A stretch of 64,000 bases of DNA. Origin: Rhizobium sp. ICMP 5592 (GTDB lineage: Bacteria > Pseudomonadota > Alphaproteobacteria > Rhizobiales > Rhizobiaceae). Positions 47,888 to 55,791 of the stretch are shown piece by piece; within the stretch, counting starts at the first letter, position 1, and each line of letters begins with the position of its first letter. The stretch is from contig NZ_QSNT01000002.1 in NCBI RefSeq assembly GCF_009498525.1, positions 1,240,001-1,304,000 on the forward strand, read 5' to 3'. Below the pieces are notes generated by a model. The model did not search any database and was not told the origin of the DNA. It worked only from the letters and a program-made list of their open reading frames with translations. A program made the translations under genes and the position numbers.

Positions 47888-48715
47888 GTGACACATCGGC
47901 GGCGCTTCACCATATTGGGTTGTTCGTCGTCGCCGGGCGTGCCGCGCATTACCGGCGATTGGGGCGCATGCGACCCGAAAAACCCGAAAAACCGGCGCAC
48001 GCGCTCGGCCTTCATGGTCGAGCAGATTGCGCCCGATGGTGGCGTGACCACCGTCGTCATCGACACCGGTCCGGATTTTCGCGAACAGATGATCCGCGCC
48101 GGCGTCGGCTCGATCGAAGCCGTGCTCTATACGCATGCCCATGCCGACCATATTCACGGCCTCGACGACCTGCGCGGTTTCTTCCACAATTCGCATGAAC
48201 GTATTCCGATCTATGCGGATCAGCCGACCATGGACCGTATCCGCGAAGGTTTCGGCTATTGCCTGGAAACGCCGCCGGGCAGCAGCTATCCACCAATCGT
48301 CCGGCCGGTTATCATCGACAGCCTGGACAAGAGTTTTACGATCGAAGGGCCGGGTGGTCCGATCAGCTTCTGGCCACACAAGCAACAGCATGGCGACATC
48401 CACTCGCTCGGCTTTCGCATCGGCAAACTTGCTTATTGCAGCGATATCAGCGACTTCCCGGCGGAATCCGTCGAGAAGGTGCAAAATCTCGACATCTTGA
48501 TCATCGACGCCTTGCAATATCGACCACATCCAAGCCATCTTTCGCTTGAGCAATCGCTCGCCTGGATCGAACGCTTGCAGCCAAAACATGCGATCCTGAC
48601 CCATATGCACACACCGCTCGACTACGAGACCGTACTTGCGGAAACGCCTGATAATGTCGAACCGGCCTACGACCAGATGCGTATTGAGCTCGATGTAGAG
48701 GATGATGATCTATGA
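47888..48715 (+). CDS. MBL-fold metallo-hydrolase (PhnP-like)
   Basis: 275 residues from GTG 47888, 4 bp after tatD. The metallo-beta-lactamase motif is LYTHAHADHIHGLDDLRGF (HxHxDH). The start FTILGCSSSPGVPRITGDWGACDPKNPKNRRTR, with its Gly-Cys-Gly-like turn and Arg-Arg, fits PhnP-like phosphodiesterases. Later ligands are in YCSDISDFP and LTHMH. The substrate is unknown. It overlaps ybaK by ATGA. Confidence 0.9.
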   Translation: MTHRRRFTILGCSSSPGVPRITGDWGACDPKNPKNRRTRSAFMVEQIAPDGGVTTVVIDTGPDFREQMIRAGVGSIEAVLYTHAHADHIHGLDDLRGFFHNSHERIPIYADQPTMDRIREGFGYCLETPPGSSYPPIVRPVIIDSLDKSFTIEGPGGPISFWPHKQQHGDIHSLGFRIGKLAYCSDISDFPAESVEKVQNLDILIIDALQYRPHPSHLSLEQSLAWIERLQPKHAILTHMHTPLDYETVLAETPDNVEPAYDQMRIELDVEDDDL

Positions 48716-49203
48716 GCGAGGATAGCAGGAAACTTTCAAGCCTGGAGCGCGTCGAGCAGGCCGCTCGCGATCTCGGCCTCGACATCGCCATCAAACGCAT
48801 GGAACAATCGACCCGCACGGCCGAGGAAGCCGCCAATGCGGCCGGCTGTGCGGTCGGCCAGATCGTCAAATCTCTGGTCTTCGTCAATGCGGACACCAAT
48901 AGCCTAACGCTGCTTCTCGTTTCCGGCGCGCACAATGCCGATACGGCAAATATCGCAGCCACTTACGGCCTGCGCTTGAAGCGTGCCGACATCGATCGCG
49001 TCCGCGACGAAACCGGCTTCGCCATTGGCGGCGTCGGCCCGATCGGTCACCGCGTCAATTTGCCGGTCTTCGTCGACGAAAATCTGCTGGGCTACGATCA
49101 GGTCTGGTGCGCGGCGGGACGGCCGGACAGTATTTTTGCTTGCGATCCGAGAGTTCTGGCGGAGAAGATCGGGGCCAAGGTAATACGGGTGAAGGCGGGC
49201 TGA
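48712..49203 (+). CDS. YbaK/EbsC-type aminoacyl-tRNA deacylase
   Basis: 163 residues of the YbaK/ProX editing-domain family, which hydrolyse mischarged tRNA such as Cys- or Ala-tRNA(Pro). RTAEEAANAAGCAVGQIVKSLVF with the catalytic-region Lys, and GFAIGGVGPIGH, are typical. It overlaps the MBL gene by ATGA and ends the metG operon. Confidence 0.88.
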   Translation: MSEDSRKLSSLERVEQAARDLGLDIAIKRMEQSTRTAEEAANAAGCAVGQIVKSLVFVNADTNSLTLLLVSGAHNADTANIAATYGLRLKRADIDRVRDETGFAIGGVGPIGHRVNLPVFVDENLLGYDQVWCAAGRPDSIFACDPRVLAEKIGAKVIRVKAG

Positions 49204-49251
49204 AGCGCGATAAAGCGCTGATTTTCAACGCTTCGGGACGATAGCGGTTCA

Positions 49252-49371
49252 TCACGTCAGTTTCAGGATATACTCGACCAGCCATGCAACGGTGACGCCA
49301 ATAAGCAACAAGACGCCGCTTCCACCGAGGAGGCATGGCCAACACACAGAGTTAGTTTTTGGGCCTCTCAT
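49252..49371 (-). CDS. 39-residue small membrane protein coupled to the HEXXH gene
   Basis: This short frame starts at ATG 49371, which overlaps the stop of the upstream gene by ATGA. It encodes 39 residues: a short polar start with two Cys (SVCWPCLLG), one membrane helix (GVLLLIGVTVAWLVEYIL) and KLT at the end. The 4-bp overlap and the clear hydrophobic segment support translation. It could be a small membrane partner or immunity-type protein of the upstream protein; this is inference. Confidence 0.5.
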   Translation of the reverse strand: MRGPKTNSVCWPCLLGGSGVLLLIGVTVAWLVEYILKLT

Positions 49372-50261
49372 GATACCGTAAGGCCTGGCGAGGTGGCGAA
49401 TGCATTTGTCAGAAGCAGGTTAGCTCGCTGTTTTGCAGCCTGACGCATAGCTATGTTCGTGCGCGTTCCAGCAGCGTAGAACCACCACAGATAAAGGGTG
49501 TTGTACATCCAAGCACCCTCGTAGCCCCAGGTGGAGTCCGCGCCATCCTTGCCCGCACCAAAAATCGATCCTGCGGGAAACTGCGCGTTGTGTGGTCGGT
49601 TTCCGATATGACGGGCTTCATGGATCAAGGTTCCTGCGCGCGAGATTACGTCTGCGTTGCCTGTTCCGTCCAGTGGATAGAAGAACGAAAGGAAGAGCGT
49701 TACATTCTGCCCACCGCCGAAGGTTCCATACCAGATTGTGCAGGCTGCGACCGAGACCCATCCCCAAATCGTACAGACGAAACGCTTTACCTCTGCCCAC
49801 AGGTGGCAAATCCACGCGAAAAGAAAGAACCAGGACCTGCACTCCCTTTGTGTCTCGTCGTATCCGCTCGTGCAGCGCCATTCATTCCACTGCCGCGACT
49901 GCTGGCAACCGGAAGTGCGAGCCTTCGCGTCGCCGTCGCCACACGACGCGCGCAAGTCATCGTAGTGCTTGAACTGCTCGCGGACGTAACGGGGTCCCCA
50001 ATGCAATGCATCCGTGTTCCAATCTTCGTTGTTGTAGTCTTCGGCAGAATAATTGAGCAGCCATATGGCGCTCAGACAACGGGCTAGAGGTTTTCGGATA
50101 TTGCAGACGTCATCGTAGCCCCATCCGTCCTGCCAGTAGTCGCCGTTGAAGCCGTGCGTATGCCAGGCCCAGTCGATGAACTCCTGATTGCAAATACGTG
50201 GTCCGTAGAGTTGGTCACCGCTCGCAACCAGGTCGGGAACCGAATAGGTGCAGTCTGCCAT
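49368..50261 (-). CDS. HEXXH-motif protein, putative zinc metallopeptidase
   Basis: 297 residues, no signal peptide. The C-terminal third has RAGTLIHEARHIGNRPH, a HEXXH zinc motif (HEARH, about residue 213) with a further His close by and Glu in GYEGAWMYN that could be the third ligand. The N-terminal two thirds are Trp- and Cys-rich (WQDGWGYDDVC; CTIWGWVSVAACTIWYG). The family was not recognised. It lies 3 bp after the HEAT-like gene and is coupled to a 39-residue membrane peptide. A peptidase role rests on the motif only. Confidence 0.6.
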   Translation of the reverse strand: MADCTYSVPDLVASGDQLYGPRICNQEFIDWAWHTHGFNGDYWQDGWGYDDVCNIRKPLARCLSAIWLLNYSAEDYNNEDWNTDALHWGPRYVREQFKHYDDLRASCGDGDAKARTSGCQQSRQWNEWRCTSGYDETQRECRSWFFLFAWICHLWAEVKRFVCTIWGWVSVAACTIWYGTFGGGQNVTLFLSFFYPLDGTGNADVISRAGTLIHEARHIGNRPHNAQFPAGSIFGAGKDGADSTWGYEGAWMYNTLYLWWFYAAGTRTNIAMRQAAKQRANLLLTNAFATSPGLTVS

Positions 50262-50264
50262 GGG

Positions 50265-51086
50265 TTACCTCCTGCCGATCTGGGGCGCACCCCGAGTTTC
50301 GAAAGTTCGCCTTGTCGACTCAGACCCCTGATCTTCCGGCAGTGACGGGGCAGGCGGACTTTGGCGTTCGCTGCCCGCGAGGTGCGCGCGAGGATCCCTG
50401 ATTTGCGTGATTCTGCTGACGTCGGCGCGATGCAGCTTTCCGAGGTGATCGAGCTCCAAGGGAAGAGCAGACAGCGCTCGTTGGTGATATTGCGTCCATT
50501 CCGCTCTCGCACCGAGGGCCGTAATCGCGGCAGCCCGTATCGTGTTTGACTCGACCTGCGCAGCTCGAACGAGAACCTCGATCGCTGCAGACTGCCCATC
50601 CAGAGCGAGTGCTTCAATGCCGTCGATGGCATCCAGGGATATCAAGGTCCCTTGGATCGCTCTCTCCAGTTCGGGCGATTCCGCACCTGCGCCATTGGGC
50701 CGTTCCTTCGGAGGAAGCGGTTGGGGATTGAGGGCAACCTTGCTTAGAAAATCGAGTGCGTCGGGATTACGGAGTGCCGCAACGGACAAGACAATCGAAT
50801 GGCGAAGCATGAAGAGCTCTTCGGGAAGCTCGACAAGAAGGCGATCCGCCTCGTCGATCACAGATTTGCTTTCCGATTTCAGTAAGCTAAGGCTCTTGAC
50901 GTAATTCGGGGCGTCAATCGAGTTCTCCGAATTGAGTGCCTCGAGAAAGCGTCCGAGGGTTGGTGAAATGGTAATCTTAGGTCCCGAAGCTTCAGCAACT
51001 GAATGTGGACGCATGTGTCGTTTTCGAGAGAGCCACGCCGCTAGCGCGATCATCAACACGGCTGCAAAGGCGATATATCCAAGCAT
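50265..51086 (-). CDS. Membrane-anchored HEAT-like repeat protein with NPQPLPP motif
   Basis: 273 residues. One N-terminal membrane helix (MLGYIAFAAVLMIALAAWL) is followed by helical repeats of HEAT type (FMLRHSIVLSVAALRNPDALDFLSKVAL; AIEVLVRAAQVESNTIRAAAITALGARAEW). Between them sits LNPQPLPPK, a short Pro motif that recurs in unrelated uncharacterised proteins. It is a likely scaffold on the inner membrane for the HEXXH protein encoded next. No function is known. Confidence 0.55.
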   Translation of the reverse strand: MLGYIAFAAVLMIALAAWLSRKRHMRPHSVAEASGPKITISPTLGRFLEALNSENSIDAPNYVKSLSLLKSESKSVIDEADRLLVELPEELFMLRHSIVLSVAALRNPDALDFLSKVALNPQPLPPKERPNGAGAESPELERAIQGTLISLDAIDGIEALALDGQSAAIEVLVRAAQVESNTIRAAAITALGARAEWTQYHQRALSALPLELDHLGKLHRADVSRITQIRDPRAHLAGSERQSPPAPSLPEDQGSESTRRTFETRGAPQIGRR

Positions 51087-51139
51087 GACAACGTCCGATC
51101 TCTAGGTCTTACGAGAAGCGTCGGAAACAGAGGTATGCG

Positions 51140-51355
51140 CTACAGGCCTGCGGGATCTTGCGTCACGGAAAAGAATGCCGCTAACTCGGCTAATTCATCC
51201 TGCTTCCAGGGAGGCCACAGCGATCGCGTCAGTCGTGGATTGCGATCCTTGTCGATATCGTGAGTAGAAAGCCCCAACCGCAATTCAAGTATAGATGGTT
51301 TTCCGATTGTGCGCAACGTGGGCGCGCTGCCTCGTTCGAACGGTGGTGCATGCAC
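51140..51355 (-). CDS. Possible small protein upstream of the HEAT-like gene
   Basis: 71 residues, unrecognised; SILELRLGLSTHDIDKDRNPRLTRSLWPPWKQDELAELAAFF has protein-like composition. It is on the same strand, 53 bp before the HEAT-like gene. No good ribosome-binding site was seen, so it may be only an open frame or the remnant of a larger gene. Confidence 0.25.
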   Translation of the reverse strand: MHAPPFERGSAPTLRTIGKPSILELRLGLSTHDIDKDRNPRLTRSLWPPWKQDELAELAAFFSVTQDPAGL

Positions 51356-51741
51356 ATGGCCTTAACTTGCCGCTATGATTAAGCGCTATATCCACATCGG
51401 AAAATTCTCGGTTGCTCGCACCTAAACGGCCATTACGAGGCTAAACACAACACTTACCAAACGATTTTAGCGTTATGGGAATATGGTTTGTTCGCGATAA
51501 CGCGACAAATTGGATATAGGTTTTAGTTCCATAATCTATCTTATGTGATATTCGTATTTTACTGGGTGGGTTCGAATTTGAGGCGCGACATGCCAATGAA
51601 ACGCACCCACCTACTTCTAGCTCCAGTCATCACGCAGACCGCCTCCATCGCTCGATCCCCTGGCGCCACATGCTTTCCTTATCAAGGCTGATATGCCAAC
51701 CTGCCGCGAATTTACGGTAGAGACTTTCGGGCGGATACGAT
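51356..51741. other. AT-rich interval before the polysaccharide deacetylase
   Basis: About 386 bp without a supported gene, clearly AT-rich around 51440-51580 (CCAAACGATTTTAGCG; TTATGTGATATTCGTATTTTAC). It marks the border of the small accessory locus on its left and must contain the promoter of the deacetylase gene. Confidence 0.45.
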
Positions 51742-52497
51742 TTGCTTTGGAACGTATTTCAACGGTCGCTTCAGGTCGGGCTTTTTCTCGTGGCTTGCAT
51801 CTCCACTGCATCGGCGGCGGAGCGGACGATATATCTGACATTCGATGACGGTCCGCTGCTCGGCACGGAGAATATCCTTTCCACACTGAAACAGGAAAAT
51901 GTTCCCGCCGTTCTGTTCATGGTCGGTCAGCATGTCGAGAGCAATCCGCAAGGCCGCGCGTTGTTGGCCGAGGCCAAAGCCTTGCCGCTCGTCACGGTGG
52001 GAAACCACAGCTATAGCCATGCCAATAATCACTATCGACACTACTACTCAAACACCGACGCCGTGGTCGCCGACATGCTGCGCGCCAATGGCATCCTTGA
52101 TCTGACGCCGAAGGTCGACGCCCGTCTGCCGGGGCGCAATGTCTTTCGACTTCGCAATGCTTCCAGCGAGGATCTTTCCCTCAATGTTGCGGAGTGGCAA
52201 CGCGAGTGGCTGGACTATGAACTCGTCGCCGAAGCCGGATTCTATCTCTATGGCTGGGACTTCGAATGGGTTCACAGCAGTGACGGCAAACCCGTCCAGT
52301 CCGTCGATCACCTCGTCAGGGAAATTGATCATCTGTTTGCGTATGGCAAATTCGTGCGGCCGGGCAAAATGATCCTGCTCATGCATGATGAGATGTTTCA
52401 GGACAAGTTCGATGGCACGCGGAATCTGAAGGCGTTGATCGATGCGCTTAGACAACGTGGTTATGCCTTTGGAGATATCAGCACTTATGATCAATAG
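51742..52497 (+). CDS. Exported polysaccharide deacetylase (NodB-homology)
   Basis: 251 residues from TTG 51742, with GGGCGGA about 8 bp upstream. A signal peptide ends CISTASA-AE. NodB-domain motifs: IYLTFDDGPLLG (catalytic Asp and metal Asp), VGNHSYSHANN (metal His pair), DARLPGRNVFRL (the Arg motif in an R-L-P-G-R-N form), YGWDFEW, and ILLMHDEMF with the last catalytic His. It removes acetyl groups from a cell-wall or exopolysaccharide amino sugar; the polymer is unknown. It is not part of a nod cluster. Confidence 0.88.
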   Translation: MLWNVFQRSLQVGLFLVACISTASAAERTIYLTFDDGPLLGTENILSTLKQENVPAVLFMVGQHVESNPQGRALLAEAKALPLVTVGNHSYSHANNHYRHYYSNTDAVVADMLRANGILDLTPKVDARLPGRNVFRLRNASSEDLSLNVAEWQREWLDYELVAEAGFYLYGWDFEWVHSSDGKPVQSVDHLVREIDHLFAYGKFVRPGKMILLMHDEMFQDKFDGTRNLKALIDALRQRGYAFGDISTYDQ

Positions 52498-52513
52498 GAC
52501 AGGCTCCGCAGCG

Positions 52514-52735
52514 CTAGCTCCAGAACCATGACTTGTTGACCTCCGCTTTTGCTTCTGAACGCGTCACACCGATGTCCAGAAGCTGAGTGTCGGTGAGTTC
52601 AGAAAGGTCTCTTCGGGTCCTGCGTTTCTGCAGACGGCTAACGAGCGTGGTCAGCGCTCGCCGCACGATCCCTATCGCCACATTCCAGTCCCTTCCCGGC
52701 CCCACCGCAATTCGGTTTTCAACGTCGGTCGTCAT
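52514..52735 (-). CDS. DUF1127 small protein
   Basis: 73 residues from ATG 52735, chosen because AGGAG lies 8 bp before it. The C-terminal half, VSRLQKRRTRRDLSELTDTQLLDIGVTRSEAKAEVNKSWFW, is a DUF1127 domain, an Arg-rich small domain that in Agrobacterium and Rhodobacter relatives affects phosphate uptake and RNA turnover. It is longer at the N-terminus than the minimal ~47-residue forms. Confidence 0.85.
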   Translation of the reverse strand: MTTDVENRIAVGPGRDWNVAIGIVRRALTTLVSRLQKRRTRRDLSELTDTQLLDIGVTRSEAKAEVNKSWFWS

Positions 52736-52865
52736 CACGTAAGCTCCTGATCCGCCATGCAGCCGATGAAACTTCATGCTGCTTTTGGGCATGCCCATAA
52801 AATGCACTGGCGCTCTCCGCGAAGGAAGCTTATGAAATTAATACAATTCATAAGGAATGCTTCTG

Positions 52866-53741
52866 ATGCTCAATCTCGATCAGCTCGCCGCATTCGTCAG
52901 CGTCGTCGATCTCGGCAGTTTCACCGCCGCCGCCGACAAGGTGGGATTGACGCAGCCGGCCGTCAGTTTGCAGGTGAAACTCCTCGAGCAGCGGCTTGGC
53001 GTTCGGCTGATCGAGCGTGTGGGCCGACGGGCGCAGCCCTCTCCGGCTGGCGTCGAACTGCTGCTTCATGCGCGCCGGATACTGGACGACTGTTCCGCGG
53101 CGCAGGAGGCGATGATGCCTTACCGCGAGGGATCGATCGGACGCGTCCGGATCGGCAGTGGCGGCACTGCCTCCATCCACCTCCTGCCCCGCGCCATCGC
53201 CGCCGTGAAGAAGCGCATGCCTGGGCTGGAGATCATCGTCCGCATCGGCAACACCGACGAGATCCTTCGCGATCTGGAGGCGAATGCGCTGGATCTCGCA
53301 GTGGTCGTCCTGCCTGCTGCCGGACGCTCGCTCGAGGTAGAACCATTCTACGAGGATGAGCTTCTCGCTGTAGCCCCCAAGGGCAGCCAGATACCTAGAA
53401 ATGGGCCGGAGCCTGCATTCTTCAGCGATAAGACCCTCATGCTTTACGAGGGTGGCAACACGCGGCGCGCGATCGACGACTGGTTCGCTTCCGCCGGAAT
53501 CCGGTTGAAGCCCGCTATGGAGTTCGGCAGCGTCGAGGCGGTCAAGGAATTGGTGGCGGCGGGCCTTGGTTGGTCGTTGCTTCCCGGGCTGGCCCTGCAG
53601 CGCGATCGAAGCGATTACCTGGCGACATCGTCCTTAAAGCCGCGGCTTGCGCGCCAGCTGGGCATGGTCATGCGCCGCGACAAACACCTGAGCAAGGGGC
53701 TGCGAGAGGTTGTCAACTGCTTGCGCGAGTTTCGAAACTGA
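52866..53741 (+). CDS. LysR family transcriptional regulator
   Basis: 291 residues from ATG 52866. AAGGA lies 9 bp before this ATG but directly abuts the earlier ATG at 52857, so the later start is preferred. HTH: LDQLAAFVSVVDLGSFTAAADKVGLTQPAVSLQVKLLEQRLGVRLIER. The effector domain follows (VRIGSGGTASIHLLPRAIAAVKKRMPGLEIIVRIG). It is divergent from the DUF1127 gene and upstream of the ABC exporter pair. The target is uncertain. Confidence 0.92.
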   Translation: MLNLDQLAAFVSVVDLGSFTAAADKVGLTQPAVSLQVKLLEQRLGVRLIERVGRRAQPSPAGVELLLHARRILDDCSAAQEAMMPYREGSIGRVRIGSGGTASIHLLPRAIAAVKKRMPGLEIIVRIGNTDEILRDLEANALDLAVVVLPAAGRSLEVEPFYEDELLAVAPKGSQIPRNGPEPAFFSDKTLMLYEGGNTRRAIDDWFASAGIRLKPAMEFGSVEAVKELVAAGLGWSLLPGLALQRDRSDYLATSSLKPRLARQLGMVMRRDKHLSKGLREVVNCLREFRN

Positions 53742-53902
53742 ACATCTGTGAACACGCAATCTAACGTTCGGGGAGCACTTGTGACCAATTGAACCCTTGA
53801 ATGACCGATTGGAATCGGCGACATTCGTCACATCAATATTTCCCCTTGCGATCCGAACCCGATTCCGGGCCCGCCTCGTTCTAAAAATGCCTGGATAAGA
53901 GC

Positions 53903-55789
53903 GTGAGCAGCGATTCATCAAGAAGCGCCGCGAAGTCATTGACTTCGCTGGCGCATGTCAGTGCGGCCGGTTGGGGTCGAGGTCTCTCTACCATCGTGCG
54001 GATCACGCATATGACGCTGCGCCACCCTTGGCAAACCAGCTTCGCCATAGGCGCCACTTTTGTAGCTGCAACGTTACAGTTGATGATCCCGCGGCTCCTT
54101 GGCCATGCGGTCGATCAGACGCAATCGGCCTTCGCCGGCGGTGCGGCTGGACAGGTTGCCGAAAGCGCGCTGATGACGACCGCCCTGCTCCTGCTGGTCG
54201 TCAGCATTCTGCGCGGCCTCTTCACCATGGTGCAGAATTATTACAGCGAAGCCGTCGGCCACCATATGGGCTACGAGCTGCGCCTCGCCTGTTACGAAAA
54301 GATCCAGCAGCTCCCCTTCAGCTTTCACGACAAGGTTCATTCCGGCGATCTTATCACCGTCGGACTGCTCGATCTCGAAGGCGTACGCATGTATTTCTCC
54401 ACGGCGCTCGTCCGCACCGTGCTCCTCACCGTCTTAATCGGTGTCGGCGCCTATATGCTGCTGTCGACCGATTTCCTGCTCGGGCTTCTGGCGCTCAGCT
54501 TCGTGCCCTTCGTCGCCTGGCGTTCGTCCGTGACGCAGCTCAGGCTGCGCGCCACCTGGCTCGATCTGCAGGAACGGCTGTCGGTCCTGACCCGCGTCAT
54601 GGAAGAAAATCTCGGCGGCATACGTGTCGTACGTGCCTTCGCGGCTCAAACCCATGAGATCATGAAGTTCGACAAGGCCTCGCACAATGCGCTCACCCTC
54701 GCCCACAAGCGTGTCGGCATTCGCGTCATCAATACCAGCGCCATGAACTTCTCGTTTTTCGCCGCCATGGGCCTCGTGCTCTGGGTTGGCGGCAACAAGG
54801 TGATCGCCGGCGAAATCAGCGTCGGCACCCTCGCTTCATTCCTGACCTTCATGACAATCCTGCAGATGCCGGTGCGCCAGCTCGGACTGATGGTCAATGC
54901 CTATGCCCGCGCCTCGACCTGCGGCTCAAGGCTCTTTGCCCTGCTCGACCTCGACATCGCGATCAAGGATGCGCCGGACGCCAAGCCGCTGGTCGTCTCC
55001 GACGGCGTGCTGCGCTTCGAGAATGTCGGCTTTACCTATCCCGGCCTCGAAGACCGCCCCGTGCTCAAGAGTGTCAGTTTCGAGGCACGGCGCGGCGAGA
55101 CGATCGGCATCGTCGGACCGCCCGGCAGCGGCAAATCCACCATCGCGCATCTCATCCCGCGCTTTTACGACGTGACCTCCGGCCGCATCACCATAGATGG
55201 TCAGGACATCAACAAGGCGACGCTGCAATCGCTCCGCCAGAACGTCGCCGTCGTGCAGCAGGATTCCTTCCTGTTCACCACGAGCATCGAGAACAACATC
55301 GCCTATGGCGATCCCTGGGCGAAGGAAGGCCGCATCGAGCGCGCCGCCGAATCCGCGCAGTTGCACAACTACATTCTCGGCCTGCCGGCCGGCTACACCA
55401 CCGTCGTCGGCGAGCGCGGCGTATCGCTTTCCGGCGGTCAGCGCCAGCGTTTGACGATCGCCCGGACGCTGATGCTGAAGCCGGCGGTGATGGTGTTCGA
55501 CGATTCGACCGCAGCGATCGACGCGGCGACCGAACAGCGCATCCGCAGTGCGATGAAGCGTTTTGCCCGCGACCGCGTGACCCTCGTCGTCGCCCATCGG
55601 CTGAGTTCGCTGATGCATGCCGACCAGATCCTGTTCATCGAGGACGGCGAGATCGTCGAGCGTGGAACCCATGAACAGCTGTTGGCCGTGGGCGGGCGGT
55701 ACAAGGCGCTCTACGATTTGCAGGTTCGCCCTGAAGACGGCGTGAAGGTGTCTGCCGACCGGGTCGTCGCCGTGAAGAGGGAGGCCTGA
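53903..55789 (+). CDS. ABC exporter half-transporter, subunit A (degenerate Walker B)
   Basis: 628 residues from GTG 53903: a six-helix ABC exporter membrane domain (~30-330) fused to an ATPase domain. Walker A is VGPPGSGKST (~404) and the signature is canonical VSLSGGQRQRL (~509). Walker B reads VMVFDDSTAAID (~532), with Asp in place of the catalytic Glu. The partner gene starts 2 bp downstream and carries the complementary changes, so the two probably form a heterodimer. The exported compound is unknown; lipids, peptides or drugs are all possible for this class. Confidence 0.9.
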   Translation: MSSDSSRSAAKSLTSLAHVSAAGWGRGLSTIVRITHMTLRHPWQTSFAIGATFVAATLQLMIPRLLGHAVDQTQSAFAGGAAGQVAESALMTTALLLLVVSILRGLFTMVQNYYSEAVGHHMGYELRLACYEKIQQLPFSFHDKVHSGDLITVGLLDLEGVRMYFSTALVRTVLLTVLIGVGAYMLLSTDFLLGLLALSFVPFVAWRSSVTQLRLRATWLDLQERLSVLTRVMEENLGGIRVVRAFAAQTHEIMKFDKASHNALTLAHKRVGIRVINTSAMNFSFFAAMGLVLWVGGNKVIAGEISVGTLASFLTFMTILQMPVRQLGLMVNAYARASTCGSRLFALLDLDIAIKDAPDAKPLVVSDGVLRFENVGFTYPGLEDRPVLKSVSFEARRGETIGIVGPPGSGKSTIAHLIPRFYDVTSGRITIDGQDINKATLQSLRQNVAVVQQDSFLFTTSIENNIAYGDPWAKEGRIERAAESAQLHNYILGLPAGYTTVVGERGVSLSGGQRQRLTIARTLMLKPAVMVFDDSTAAIDAATEQRIRSAMKRFARDRVTLVVAHRLSSLMHADQILFIEDGEIVERGTHEQLLAVGGRYKALYDLQVRPEDGVKVSADRVVAVKREA

Positions 55790-55791
55790 CA

